DNA from: Actinomycetales bacterium
Lineage (GTDB): Bacteria; Actinomycetota; Actinomycetes; Nanopelagicales; Nanopelagicaceae
Assembly (NCBI GenBank): GCA_018969585.1
Contig: JAGWYB010000004.1
Coordinates: 1 to 55,447, forward strand
Direction: 5' to 3'
DNA length: 55,447 nucleotides
Under the pieces are notes generated by a model. That model did no database searches, had not been told where the DNA came from, and worked only from the letters and a program-made list of their open reading frames with translations. Shown piece by piece: positions 35,385-43,058 of this stretch (positions are counted from its first letter, which is position 1; each line of letters begins with the position of its first letter). The position numbers were made by a program, and so were the translations under genes.

Positions 35385-36280
35385 TTCGAACCGTTCTTGG
35401 CGATATTCAACCTAGTGAGGTGACCGGCGCTTATCTGCATGAGCATTTAATTATCGATTCACCGATAGTTCGTGAAGAAATGCCACATATATTCCTCGAT
35501 GATGTTACTTCTGCTATTGCTGAAGTAAAAGATTGTGCCGCGCACTCCATCAATCTCTTGGTGGACTGTATGCCGGGTGAGTCGGGGCGCAATCTAGAAA
35601 AATTACGTGCCATCTCAAATGGATCAAAAGTTCATATAGTTTCAGCAACTGGAATGCATAATCCGAAATATTACGAGAAATCAAGTAGATATTTAAACGC
35701 TGACCGTGAAAGCTTAAAAGATATTTTTATTGAAGAGTTAAATTCTGGTTGTGGCATAATAAAAATTCACTCATTAAGTGAAGAGTTATCTCCTCACGAA
35801 CGTGAACTCTTTGCTGCAGCAGTATTTGTGCAAAAAACTACTGGCGCCCCAATCCTCACGCACTGCGAAGATGGCAAGGGTGCAATTGCTCAGATAACTG
35901 AATTAAATAATTTAGGTGCTAATTTAAGCCGTACTGTTCTTTCGCATACCGATAAGCAGATAAGTTTTGATTATCATCGTGAAATTCTCGCAAGTGGAAT
36001 TAATGTTGAGTATGACCAATCGTTAAGGCAGAGTGATTCAGAGACTAAGCCTTCTTTAGATCTCACAATTGCGATGTGTGATGAGGGTTATTCAAACCAG
36101 ATAATGCTCGGAACTGACGGAGCGCGTAGATCACTTTGGCGCTCCCTCGGTGGCTCGCCCGGCTTGGCTTGGTTAGCTTCCGGTTGGCGTAATTTGCTGG
36201 CAGCCGAACTATCTGAAACTGTTTTGATTCAACTCTTCCGAGATAACCCCCGCAGATTCTTGGCGTGGAATAACAGTTGA
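35381..36280 (+). CDS. Phosphotriesterase-family metal-dependent hydrolase
   Basis: A 299-residue amidohydrolase-superfamily TIM barrel. Metal ligands visible are the HxH in YLHEHLII, the bridging Lys in GIIKIHS, His in ILTHCEDG and VLSHTDK, and Asp in LGTDGARR. Bacterial relatives in sugar clusters are lactonases or phospho-lactone hydrolases; true phosphotriesterases are rare. With dehydrogenases nearby, hydrolysis of a sugar lactone is the most natural guess, not shown. Second gene of the operon with the FAD enzyme. Confidence 0.83.
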   Translation: MIRTVLGDIQPSEVTGAYLHEHLIIDSPIVREEMPHIFLDDVTSAIAEVKDCAAHSINLLVDCMPGESGRNLEKLRAISNGSKVHIVSATGMHNPKYYEKSSRYLNADRESLKDIFIEELNSGCGIIKIHSLSEELSPHERELFAAAVFVQKTTGAPILTHCEDGKGAIAQITELNNLGANLSRTVLSHTDKQISFDYHREILASGINVEYDQSLRQSDSETKPSLDLTIAMCDEGYSNQIMLGTDGARRSLWRSLGGSPGLAWLASGWRNLLAAELSETVLIQLFRDNPRRFLAWNNS

Positions 36281-36290
36281 AAATAGAGAA

Positions 36291-36296
36291 TAGGCT
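36291..36296 (+). promoter_or_regulatory. -10 box for leaderless xylA
   Basis: TAGGCT, six bases before the xylA ATG. xylA may therefore have its own promoter in addition to read-through from the FAD oxidoreductase operon. Confidence 0.55.
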
Positions 36297-36302
36297 CTAC
36301 CT

Positions 36303-37451
36303 ATGAGAAACCCGACCCCTGCAGATAAATTCACATTCGGACTTTGGACCGTTGGTTGGCAAGCCCGTGATCCATTTGGCGATGCCACGCGGCCGGCGCT
36401 AGACCCAGTTAGAACCGTCAGCGAACTCGCAGACCGCGGTGCGTATGGCGTTACTTTTCATGATGATGACTTGATTCCGTTTGGTTCAAGCGTTAGCGAG
36501 CGGGCTGCGCATATCGATCGATTTAAAAAAGTGCTTGCCACAACTGGAATGAAAGTTCCTATGGCAACCACAAATCTCTTTAGCCATCCGGTTTTCAAAG
36601 ACGGTGCTTTTACCTCAAATAATCGAGATATCCGCCGTTATGCCATCCGTAAAGTGATGACCAATATTGAACTTGCCGTAGAACTTGGCGCAAAAACTTA
36701 CGTCTGTTGGGGCGGCCGTGAAGGCGCTGAGACTGATATCGGTAAAGATCCGGTTGTTGCACTAGAACGTATGCGCGAAGCTTTCAATATTCTCTCGCAA
36801 TTTGTACTTGATAAAGGTTATGACATTAGATTTGCATTAGAACCTAAACCCAATGAGCCGCGCGGCGATATCTTCTTGCCAACTATTGGCCATGCTCTTG
36901 CCTTTATTTCATCGCTAGACCATCCTGAATTGGTCGGGCTAAATCCAGAAGTCGGTCATGAACAGATGGCTGGCCTTAACTTTGTCCACGGAATCGGACA
37001 AGCGTTATTCCATAAGAAACTTTTCCATATTGATTTAAATGGTCAGCACGGCCCGAAATATGACCAAGATCTGGTATTTGGTCACGGCGATCTAAAATCA
37101 GCATTCTTTTTAGTTGATCTCTTAGATCGATATAAGTACGACGGACCGAAACATTTCGATTACAAACCGCTACGAACTGAGAGCGATGAAGGGGTCTGGG
37201 CATCAGCTTCCGCAAATATGCGCACCTACATACTCCTACAAGAGCGAGCACGCGCGTTTCGAGAAGATCCACGTACAAAAGCAGCGCTCGCCAAGTCTGG
37301 TGTGGATGAGCTGCTCCAACCAACTGCATCTTCTAGCGAGAGTTGGCGCGAGATTGCTAATGAAAACTTCGATGTTGAAGCCGCTGGAAAACGCGGTTAT
37401 CACTATGAAGAGCTCGATCAACTCGCGCTGGAATATTTAATCGGCGCCTAA
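36303..37451 (+). CDS. xylA: Xylose isomerase
   Basis: Interconverts D-xylose and D-xylulose. The 382 residues are of the short, actinobacterial (class I) type: [11 protein letters not shown] with catalytic His/Asp, [31 protein letters not shown], the metal-site [24 protein letters not shown] and [16 protein letters not shown]. It may also isomerise glucose. The stop overlaps the xylB ATG by one base. The site here, rather than beside a dedicated xylose transporter, suggests the adjacent ABC importer or an intracellular glycosidase supplies the xylose. Confidence 0.97.
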   Translation: MRNPTPADKFTFGLWTVGWQARDPFGDATRPALDPVRTVSELADRGAYGVTFHDDDLIPFGSSVSERAAHIDRFKKVLATTGMKVPMATTNLFSHPVFKDGAFTSNNRDIRRYAIRKVMTNIELAVELGAKTYVCWGGREGAETDIGKDPVVALERMREAFNILSQFVLDKGYDIRFALEPKPNEPRGDIFLPTIGHALAFISSLDHPELVGLNPEVGHEQMAGLNFVHGIGQALFHKKLFHIDLNGQHGPKYDQDLVFGHGDLKSAFFLVDLLDRYKYDGPKHFDYKPLRTESDEGVWASASANMRTYILLQERARAFREDPRTKAALAKSGVDELLQPTASSSESWREIANENFDVEAAGKRGYHYEELDQLALEYLIGA

Positions 37452-38821
37452 TGTCGAAGGTGGTTGGCGTCGATTCTTCGACGCAATCGGTCAAAGTAGT
37501 TGTAAGAGATTTAGGTAGCGGCGCTCTGATTGAGAGCGCATCGCGGCCACATCCCGATGGAACCGAGGTTTCACCAGAATCATGGTGGCAAGCACTTAGC
37601 GAGGCGCTTGCACAATTGAAATCTCCGTTCGATGCGATAGCGATAGCCGGTCAACAACATGGAATGGTTGCGCTGGATCAAACTAGCTCTGTAATTCGTG
37701 ATGCACTTCTTTGGAACGATACGCGCTCCGATAAATCTGCTGAGGAGCTAAATCGCGAAATCCCAGATATCCATCACCAGACTGGTTCAAAGTTAGTCGC
37801 ATCATTCACCGTCGCAAAAGTTCGTTGGCTGGCCGATAACGAGGTAGCAAATGCACAGAAGGTTGCAGCCATTGCGCTACCGCATGATTGGTTATCTTGG
37901 AAATTGATGGGCAGCGAAAATATCGAAGATTTATTTACCGACCGTAGCGATGCTTCGGGAACTGGTTACTTTGATAGTAAAGCAAATAGATATCTCCGAG
38001 ATATCTTTCAGACCGCAATCCGAAGCGATCAAGAAGTATTCCTACCAAAGATAATTGCACCTGATGCTTTTGGCGGAAAGACCGCTAACGGAATCCCGAT
38101 TGCTGCTGGAGCTGGCGATAATGCCGGAGCTGCTCTAGGGCTAGGTGCAGAAGTTGGCGATTTAATAATCTCGCTTGGAACAAGTGGTACGGCATTCGCT
38201 GTTTCTAATTCATCCACTCATGATGAATCCGGAGAAGTCGCTGGATTTGCTGATGCCACGGGTAATTTTTTACCGCTGGCATGCACGTTGAATGCCGCAA
38301 AAGTTTTCTCGAGAATAGCTGATTCACTGGGTGTAACTTTCGAAAAGTTCTCTGAATTGGCGCTTAGCGCGCCGAGTGGCGCTAATGGGCTGCGTCTATT
38401 GCCCCATTTTGATGGCGAGCGGACTCCGAACCGACCTAACGCGCGCGGAACTTTCCTCGGTATAACTCACTCGAATTTCACCCCAGAAAATATTGCGCGC
38501 GCTGCAATTGAGGGTGTAATCGGTGGAATGGTTTTTGCTGCCAGCGCGCTACAGCGTCAGGGTTTTAAGGCAAGCCGAGTCACTCTTATTGGCGGCGCTG
38601 CCCGCAACCCAGCAGTCCAAGAAGTTGCTGCCGAGATGTTTGGAACCAAAATCCAACTGCCACCGATTGGTGAATATGTCGCCGATGGTGCCGCACGTCA
38701 AGCTGCTTGGGCTTTAACGGGTAAATTGCCAGATTGGCAGTTGGGTGAGATAAAAACGATTGAACCGAAGCGAACTTCGAGCGTTGCAAAAGATTATTTA
38801 GAGTTAATCTCGCAAATCTAA
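37451..38821 (+). CDS. xylB: Xylulokinase
   Basis: Phosphorylates D-xylulose to xylulose-5-phosphate for the pentose phosphate pathway. A 456-residue FGGY kinase: VGVDSSTQSVKVVV at the N-terminus, AIAGQQHGMVALD (the xylulokinase-type substrate loop), LLWNDTRSD, ISLGTSGTAFAVS and LIGGAARNPAVQEVAAEMFG in the ATP-binding half. Last gene of the FAD-PTE-xylA-xylB series; its stop overlaps by four bases with the convergent SIMPL gene. Confidence 0.95.
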   Translation: MSKVVGVDSSTQSVKVVVRDLGSGALIESASRPHPDGTEVSPESWWQALSEALAQLKSPFDAIAIAGQQHGMVALDQTSSVIRDALLWNDTRSDKSAEELNREIPDIHHQTGSKLVASFTVAKVRWLADNEVANAQKVAAIALPHDWLSWKLMGSENIEDLFTDRSDASGTGYFDSKANRYLRDIFQTAIRSDQEVFLPKIIAPDAFGGKTANGIPIAAGAGDNAGAALGLGAEVGDLIISLGTSGTAFAVSNSSTHDESGEVAGFADATGNFLPLACTLNAAKVFSRIADSLGVTFEKFSELALSAPSGANGLRLLPHFDGERTPNRPNARGTFLGITHSNFTPENIARAAIEGVIGGMVFAASALQRQGFKASRVTLIGGAARNPAVQEVAAEMFGTKIQLPPIGEYVADGAARQAAWALTGKLPDWQLGEIKTIEPKRTSSVAKDYLELISQI

Positions 38822-39510
38822 CTTAGCGCCCAGCGAACATTTACCGTAACGGTGACTTCCGTTTCGCCAAGATCAATCTGAGTGGCATCACTTGCGGCCT
38901 TTTCAACGCCAATCATCGGAAAGTTATAAGTCGGAGCCGTAACTTCATTTAGAAATATGACTCGTCCCAATCTCTGTCCAAGGGCGTTGGCATAGGAAGT
39001 AGCGCGAGCTTTAGCATCTGCAACTGCAGCTTTTCGTGCCGCCGCGGATGCAGCTGAGCCTTTGGAAAGAAAAGGAACTACGCCTGTTATCTGAAGTGGA
39101 TCGCCGCCTGCATCAACTACAGCATCGATTATTTCCCCGGCTCTAGCAGCTTTTCGAATAACGATTGTAAAAGACTGAGTTGCACGATAACCAATTAACT
39201 CTTGACCTTTATCTTGGCTGTAGTTGTACTCTGGATAGACGGTAAGAGATGAGCTTTTGATGTCCTTGTTCCCAATCTCATTTACTTTGAGCGCCTCGCG
39301 AATTGCGTTAGAAGATTTATTTGCATTTGCCAAAGCAGTTTTGTTTGTGGCAGCCAATGTTGAAACAGATGCTAGAAAACGAACCGCATCCGGAGCGACC
39401 GTCGCACTTCCGGTTCCAGTCACTGTTATATGCCTGGTATTTGCCGAAGCTGAGGGGGCAAGTGATAAAGCAGCAATTACGGCTAGAAGAAATACCAAGG
39501 CTCTTTTCAT
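38818..39510 (-). CDS. Exported SIMPL-domain (DUF541) protein
   Basis: A 230-residue protein with a signal peptide (MKRALVFLLAVIAALSLAPSASA, cleavage after about residue 23) and a SIMPL domain. Family features are VTGTGSATVAPDAVRFLASVST, the YNYSQDKGQELIGYRATQSFTI strand pair and an Ala-rich helix of alternating KA repeats (about 150-175). Relatives (BP26, YggE) form rings outside the membrane and are linked to stress; function here unknown. AGGTAGG precedes the ATG. Confidence 0.9.
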   Translation of the reverse strand: MKRALVFLLAVIAALSLAPSASANTRHITVTGTGSATVAPDAVRFLASVSTLAATNKTALANANKSSNAIREALKVNEIGNKDIKSSSLTVYPEYNYSQDKGQELIGYRATQSFTIVIRKAARAGEIIDAVVDAGGDPLQITGVVPFLSKGSAASAAARKAAVADAKARATSYANALGQRLGRVIFLNEVTAPTYNFPMIGVEKAASDATQIDLGETEVTVTVNVRWALS

Positions 39511-39555
39511 AGCGACAACCTACCTTGAACTTCCTGGATATTCTCTGAGCGCAAC

Positions 39556-40506
39556 CTAGGCACTTGCTCTGGAAATTCGATCTCGAATAGCTGCTGCTAA
39601 TCCGTCACCTTGAGGAGTCACCGCAACAATTGTTGATAATCCTTTTGTATCGCCTTCACGGAGCGCGCTGTAAAGAAATCTTGCGTATTCCGTAACAGTT
39701 TTTGGTTCGGCCAATCTAATTACACCCTCCGGTGTAGGAATTTCAGCTAACGCAATTAGTCCTTCACCTGGTTTGGCATCTCGATCTACAACCACCTTAG
39801 CTTTCGGCGAATAGTGACGTGTAAGAGATCCCGATACTCGAATCTCATTTAAATCATTATCAAGATCTATCCGAGAAACCTCACGGATCATGGCCTCTGT
39901 TACCGCGCCCAATCGCAAAATGCGAGGTAGCGCTCTACTGCAATCAATAATCGTTGATTCCACTCCGATTTCACTATCGCCACCATCAATAATCAAATCT
40001 TCCTCACTCAAGAATTCTCCAAGTTCAAGGGCTACATCATTTGCGGAAGTTGGAGAGATGGAACCAAATCGATTAGCACTTGGCGCAGCCACACCATGTC
40101 CGCCCTTCTTTATGAAACTTGAAATTAGGTTGAGCGCTACCGTATTCGATGGAATCCGTAGCCCCACAAACTCTTGGCCGCCAGTTAGAAAATCTTTAGC
40201 TTTCTCGCTTCTAGGTAATATCAAAGTCATCGCTCCGGGCCAGAATTTCCGCATTAACTCAATCGCATACTGCGGGACTTCCTTTGCCCAATATTCAACG
40301 TCATTGATATTTGAAATATGGACAATAACTGGATGATCTGAGGGTCTTCCTTTTATGGAATACATCCGGGCAACCGCATCTTTATTCTCAGCATCTACTC
40401 CAAGTCCATAAACTGTTTCGGTCGGGAACGCCACAATTGCGCCACTTAATAGAGATGATGCCGCTTTATCGATCAATTCAAGTGAGCACTTTGATACGGG
40501 ATACAT
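39556..40506 (-). CDS. Threonylcarbamoyl-AMP synthase (Sua5 type)
   Basis: Makes threonylcarbamoyl-AMP for t6A37 in tRNAs reading ANN codons. Residues 1-200 form the YrdC domain (AIVAFPTETVYGLGVDA, YSIKGRPSDHPVIVHI, GVAAPSANRFGSISPT) and the remainder a Sua5 C-terminal domain joined by a linker (RHYSPKAKVVV). The 316-residue length is Sua5 rather than short TsaC. GGAAGGAAAT lies before the ATG. Cytosolic, essential in most bacteria. Confidence 0.94.
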   Translation of the reverse strand: MYPVSKCSLELIDKAASSLLSGAIVAFPTETVYGLGVDAENKDAVARMYSIKGRPSDHPVIVHISNINDVEYWAKEVPQYAIELMRKFWPGAMTLILPRSEKAKDFLTGGQEFVGLRIPSNTVALNLISSFIKKGGHGVAAPSANRFGSISPTSANDVALELGEFLSEEDLIIDGGDSEIGVESTIIDCSRALPRILRLGAVTEAMIREVSRIDLDNDLNEIRVSGSLTRHYSPKAKVVVDRDAKPGEGLIALAEIPTPEGVIRLAEPKTVTEYARFLYSALREGDTKGLSTIVAVTPQGDGLAAAIRDRISRASA

Positions 40507-40555
40507 ATTAATATTTCCTTCCCCGAATAAATATGAGGTCGTGAAAACTCAACTC

Positions 40556-40645
40556 TTATAAGTCTCTATTTTTTCTTCTATCCCACCACAAACCAAGGAT
40601 CGCAATTACAATTCCAACAATTACCCACAAGAATTCCCTACTCAT
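40556..40645 (-). CDS. Small single-span membrane protein (29 aa), predicted
   Basis: A 29-codon ORF: short polar N-terminus (MSREF), one hydrophobic span (LWVIVGIVIAILGLWW) and a positive tail (DRRKNRDL), so topology is N-out/C-in. It lies downstream of the PsiE-like gene on the same strand. TATGGT ends exactly six bases before the ATG, the leaderless pattern seen at seven other starts here. No homologue is known to me. Confidence 0.5.
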   Translation of the reverse strand: MSREFLWVIVGIVIAILGLWWDRRKNRDL

Positions 40646-40651
40646 ATAAAC

Positions 40652-40657
40652 ACCATA
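40652..40657 (-). promoter_or_regulatory. -10 box before the 29-codon ORF
   Basis: TATGGT on the minus strand, six bases ahead of the ATG of the 29-codon ORF; supports it being an independently transcribed leaderless gene. Confidence 0.45.
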
Positions 40658-40673
40658 AGACTGGCAGACATAC

Positions 40674-41156
40674 TCACTTTTTGTTTTTGCGGGCAGACCG
40701 CGATAGAAATAAAGCGAAAACAAGTGCCAGAACTATCCCAGTATTAACTCCCATTTCATATAACGATCGATTGAAGGATTCTCCTAGCTTGTCTTTCTCC
40801 ATGGTTAGTGCGGCGCCAACAGTCAAAATATGTCGGACGGCAGCAATAACTCCAATAATAAGGAAACTATCGAGTTGGAATATGCCATCAGTAAAACGGA
40901 CGACAACAGTTCGCATGATTTCAAGAATGATGACCACCAGTAAGATGTCGTTAACGCCTTGGATCATTCCAGTTGGGAAAAAAGGTTCCGTCTCAATTAG
41001 TCGCTTCAACGAAAAAAATGCCGCAAGAGACGCAATTACGAATAGCAGAATTCCCAAAAAGCCGTGAACGATATCTTCTAGTTTGTCGATGAAATTTGTT
41101 GGGATAAGAGAATCATTCCCTCTCAGCGCCGCTTTAGCCTTCTTATACAAATTCAT
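40674..41156 (-). CDS. PsiE-like integral membrane protein
   Basis: A 160-residue protein with four hydrophobic segments (FLGILLFVIASLAAFFSL, DILLVVIILEIMRTVV, FLIIGVIAAVRHILTVGA, GVNTGIVLALVFALFL) and the RTVVVRF/AVRHIL spacing of the phosphate-starvation-inducible PsiE family (function unresolved). I start at ATG 41156 (MNLYKKAKAALRG), one base after the stop of the 25-codon ORF upstream; a longer frame exists but would read through that small gene. Both flanks carry tiny membrane ORFs. Confidence 0.75.
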   Translation of the reverse strand: MNLYKKAKAALRGNDSLIPTNFIDKLEDIVHGFLGILLFVIASLAAFFSLKRLIETEPFFPTGMIQGVNDILLVVIILEIMRTVVVRFTDGIFQLDSFLIIGVIAAVRHILTVGAALTMEKDKLGESFNRSLYEMGVNTGIVLALVFALFLSRSARKNKK

Positions 41157-41157
41157 A

Positions 41158-41235
41158 TTATTTCTCGTTACGGAAAATAAACCAGTACCACGCAAATAGC
41201 ACTAGGGGAATGAGGAGCATCAGGGCAATTTCCAC
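41158..41235 (-). CDS. Small single-span membrane protein (25 aa), predicted
   Basis: A 25-codon ORF starting GTG: MEIALMLLIPLVLFAWYWF then IFRNEK, a single hydrophobic span with a charged tail. TATTCT lies exactly six bases upstream of the GTG, fitting a leaderless start. Its TAA is one base before the ATG of the PsiE-like gene, so the latter is probably translated by coupling. Not recognised as a known family. Confidence 0.55.
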   Translation of the reverse strand: MEIALMLLIPLVLFAWYWFIFRNEK

Positions 41236-41241
41236 AAGAGA

Positions 41242-41247
41242 AGAATA
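41242..41247 (-). promoter_or_regulatory. -10 box for the leaderless 25-codon ORF and PsiE-like gene
   Basis: TATTCT on the minus strand, six bases before the GTG at 41235. It would drive the 25-codon ORF and the PsiE-like gene as one transcript. Confidence 0.5.
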
Positions 41248-41371
41248 TTATCTAATTTGCCGCTTGGGAATGGGGCTGACTGTAGATGATTTTTATTGTG
41301 AATTTCCAGATCAACGTCATCGTTGGAATTGTAGATTTCGACTACTTTCACTTTTTCTGATTAACCGACAG

Positions 41372-41389
41372 AGTGGCGAGGGCGCCACT
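41372..41389. terminator. Isolated perfect hairpin
   Basis: AGTGGCG-AGGG-CGCCACT, a perfect seven-pair stem with a four-base loop in the gap between tRNA-Tyr and the PsiE-like operon. On the minus strand it lies about 80 bases downstream of the tRNA. No T-run follows on either side, so a role as tRNA terminator is only a guess. Confidence 0.35.
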
Positions 41390-41466
41390 ACCTCATGATT
41401 AAGGCAAATATTTACGCCCAAATATGGAAATACCAAAAGAGCGGATCGGTGCAGTTTTAAGCCTTG

Positions 41467-41549
41467 TGGTAGATAGTGGATTTGAACCACTGAAGGCGTA
41501 AGCCGGCGGATTTACAGTCCGCTCCCATTGGCCGCTCGGGCAATCTACC
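41467..41549 (-). tRNA. tRNA-Tyr (anticodon GTA)
   Basis: Minus-strand class II tRNA of 83 bases. The acceptor GGTAGAT pairs with ATCTACC, the anticodon stem is GCGGA/TCCGC with loop CTGTAAA (anticodon GTA), a long variable arm follows, and the T arm is AGTGG-TTCAAAT-CCACT with discriminator A. The long variable arm is normal for bacterial tRNA-Tyr. It lies 51 bases after the aldolase stop on the same strand. Confidence 0.97.
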
Positions 41550-41600
41550 AATTGTGCAGTGCAAGGGTAACAAGTTCGCCCTTACGCTCACAAATCTATA

Positions 41601-42488
41601 TCACTTGATTGAGGCGTCGTAGATGCTCTGGATTGATGCATCTAAGGCTTTATCGAAATCAGTTTCACTTAATTGAGCGGTAAGCCCCTCAACTAGTGCG
41701 CGCGAGAAGCTTGCGATTATTCCGGTGTTCTGTGCCAACATTTTATTGGCATCGTCTCGCGAATAACCTCCTGAGAGCGCAACCACTCGTACAACTCTTG
41801 GATGTGAAACTAGATCCTGGTAAAGATTGGTCTTTGTTGGAATCGAAAGTTTCAACATAATATTCTGATCGCCGGAAAGATTATTTGCATGTTCAATCAA
41901 AGATTTCTTCAATAATTCTTCAGCCTCTGCTTTTTCTGGACTCTTGATATTTACTTCTGGCTCAATAATTGGGACCAGTCCGCCAGCGATAATCTCGCGA
42001 CCAATTTCAAATTGTTGTTTGACTATTGCTTCAACACCTTTTGGATTGGCAAGGTTAATTACCGAACGCATCTTGGTGCCGAAAACGCCATGCTTATTTG
42101 CAGCCGCGATACGTGAGCCAAGCTCAGGGATTGGCTTCATCAGCTGCACACCATCAGATTCAGCGGCTAATCCGTTATCGACCTTGAGGAAAGGCACTAC
42201 GCGCTTCTTGCTCCAAAGGTATTCAGCCGTTCCGATGCCATCAATTGTTCGCTCCATCGTCATTTCAAAGAGAATCGCGCCAATTACGCGGTTGCCGTTA
42301 AACGCTGGTGACTTAATAAGACGAGATCGCATTTCATGAATGCGGTCGAACATTTCGGACTCATTTGAGTAAGAACTCTCATCGAGTCCATACTGCAAAA
42401 GCGCCTTTGGCGTACTACCACCGCTCTGATCTAGAGCAGCGATAAATCCTTTTCCGGTTCGCATCTGTTGCAGCATCTCGTTATTCAT
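41601..42488 (-). CDS. Fructose-bisphosphate aldolase, class I
   Basis: Splits fructose-1,6-bisphosphate into dihydroxyacetone phosphate and glyceraldehyde-3-phosphate through a Schiff base. The 295 residues carry FIAALDQSGGSTPKAL, the Lys in VVPFLKVDNG, the EPEV segment and the Schiff-base Lys in NIMLKLSIP, then ALSGGYSRDDAN. This is the short bacterial class I type (as in Staphylococcus), needing no metal. AAGGAGATTT precedes the ATG. Confidence 0.95.
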   Translation of the reverse strand: MNNEMLQQMRTGKGFIAALDQSGGSTPKALLQYGLDESSYSNESEMFDRIHEMRSRLIKSPAFNGNRVIGAILFEMTMERTIDGIGTAEYLWSKKRVVPFLKVDNGLAAESDGVQLMKPIPELGSRIAAANKHGVFGTKMRSVINLANPKGVEAIVKQQFEIGREIIAGGLVPIIEPEVNIKSPEKAEAEELLKKSLIEHANNLSGDQNIMLKLSIPTKTNLYQDLVSHPRVVRVVALSGGYSRDDANKMLAQNTGIIASFSRALVEGLTAQLSETDFDKALDASIQSIYDASIK

Positions 42489-42557
42489 AAATCTCCTTGA
42501 ATTGATTGTCAGGTTGAGATTCTAGTCGGCGATTTTCCAGAGAGAAAATCCACGCGG

Positions 42558-42563
42558 TACGGT
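42558..42563 (+). promoter_or_regulatory. -10 box for the leaderless YajQ gene
   Basis: TACGGT, six bases before the ATG at 42570; no Shine-Dalgarno is present between them. Confidence 0.55.
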
Positions 42564-42569
42564 AGCCCC

Positions 42570-43058
42570 ATGGCAGATAGCAGTTTCGATATCGTCTCAA
42601 AAATTGATCGGATGGAGCTCGATAACGCCCTCAATCAGGCCTCTCGTGAGGTTTCAACAAGATTCGACTTTAAAGATACCGGTGTCAAAATTGAGTTATC
42701 TGGTGAAAAAATTCTTGTCGAAGCTGAAACGGAAGAGCGAGCAAAGGCTGCCTTAGAGGTTTTAAAAGAGAAAATGGTGAAACGAAATGTTTCGCTAAAG
42801 CATCTTGAGATCAAAGATCCAGAACAGAGTGGAAAAGTTTTTAAGATATTTGCTCCAATAAAAGAAGGTATCTCAACTGAAAATGCCAAGAAGATCACGA
42901 AATTACTTAAAGATGACGGTCCAAAATCGGTAAAAGCTACGATTCAAGGAGATGCTGTTAGAGTCGCTAGTAAGAGTAAAGATGATCTACAAGCTGCTAT
43001 CACTTTAGTTAAAGGGGCAAAGTTGGATTTCGCAGTCCAATTCACAAATTATCGATGA
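42570..43058 (+). CDS. YajQ-family nucleotide-binding protein
   Basis: A 162-residue protein of the YajQ family: SFDIVSKIDRMELDNALNQA at the N-terminus, REVSTRFDFKDT, KHLEIKDPEQ and a C-terminal DDLQAAITLVKGAKLDFAVQFTNYR. Some homologues bind cyclic di-GMP; others may bind nucleic acids. Probably leaderless. Its stop overlaps the RarD-like start (ATGA), so expression of the two is coupled. Confidence 0.93.
   Translation: MADSSFDIVSKIDRMELDNALNQASREVSTRFDFKDTGVKIELSGEKILVEAETEERAKAALEVLKEKMVKRNVSLKHLEIKDPEQSGKVFKIFAPIKEGISTENAKKITKLLKDDGPKSVKATIQGDAVRVASKSKDDLQAAITLVKGAKLDFAVQFTNYR

Noticed and set aside
35381-36280. Assignment as a true phosphotriesterase
   Set aside because: Only the fold and metal ligands are visible; natural members near sugar genes are lactonases or other hydrolases, so I left the substrate open.
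41210-41398. A 62-codon plus-strand frame between tRNA-Tyr and the PsiE-like gene
   Set aside because: No ribosome site, no leaderless box, composition unlike a protein, and antisense to the better-supported 25-codon ORF.
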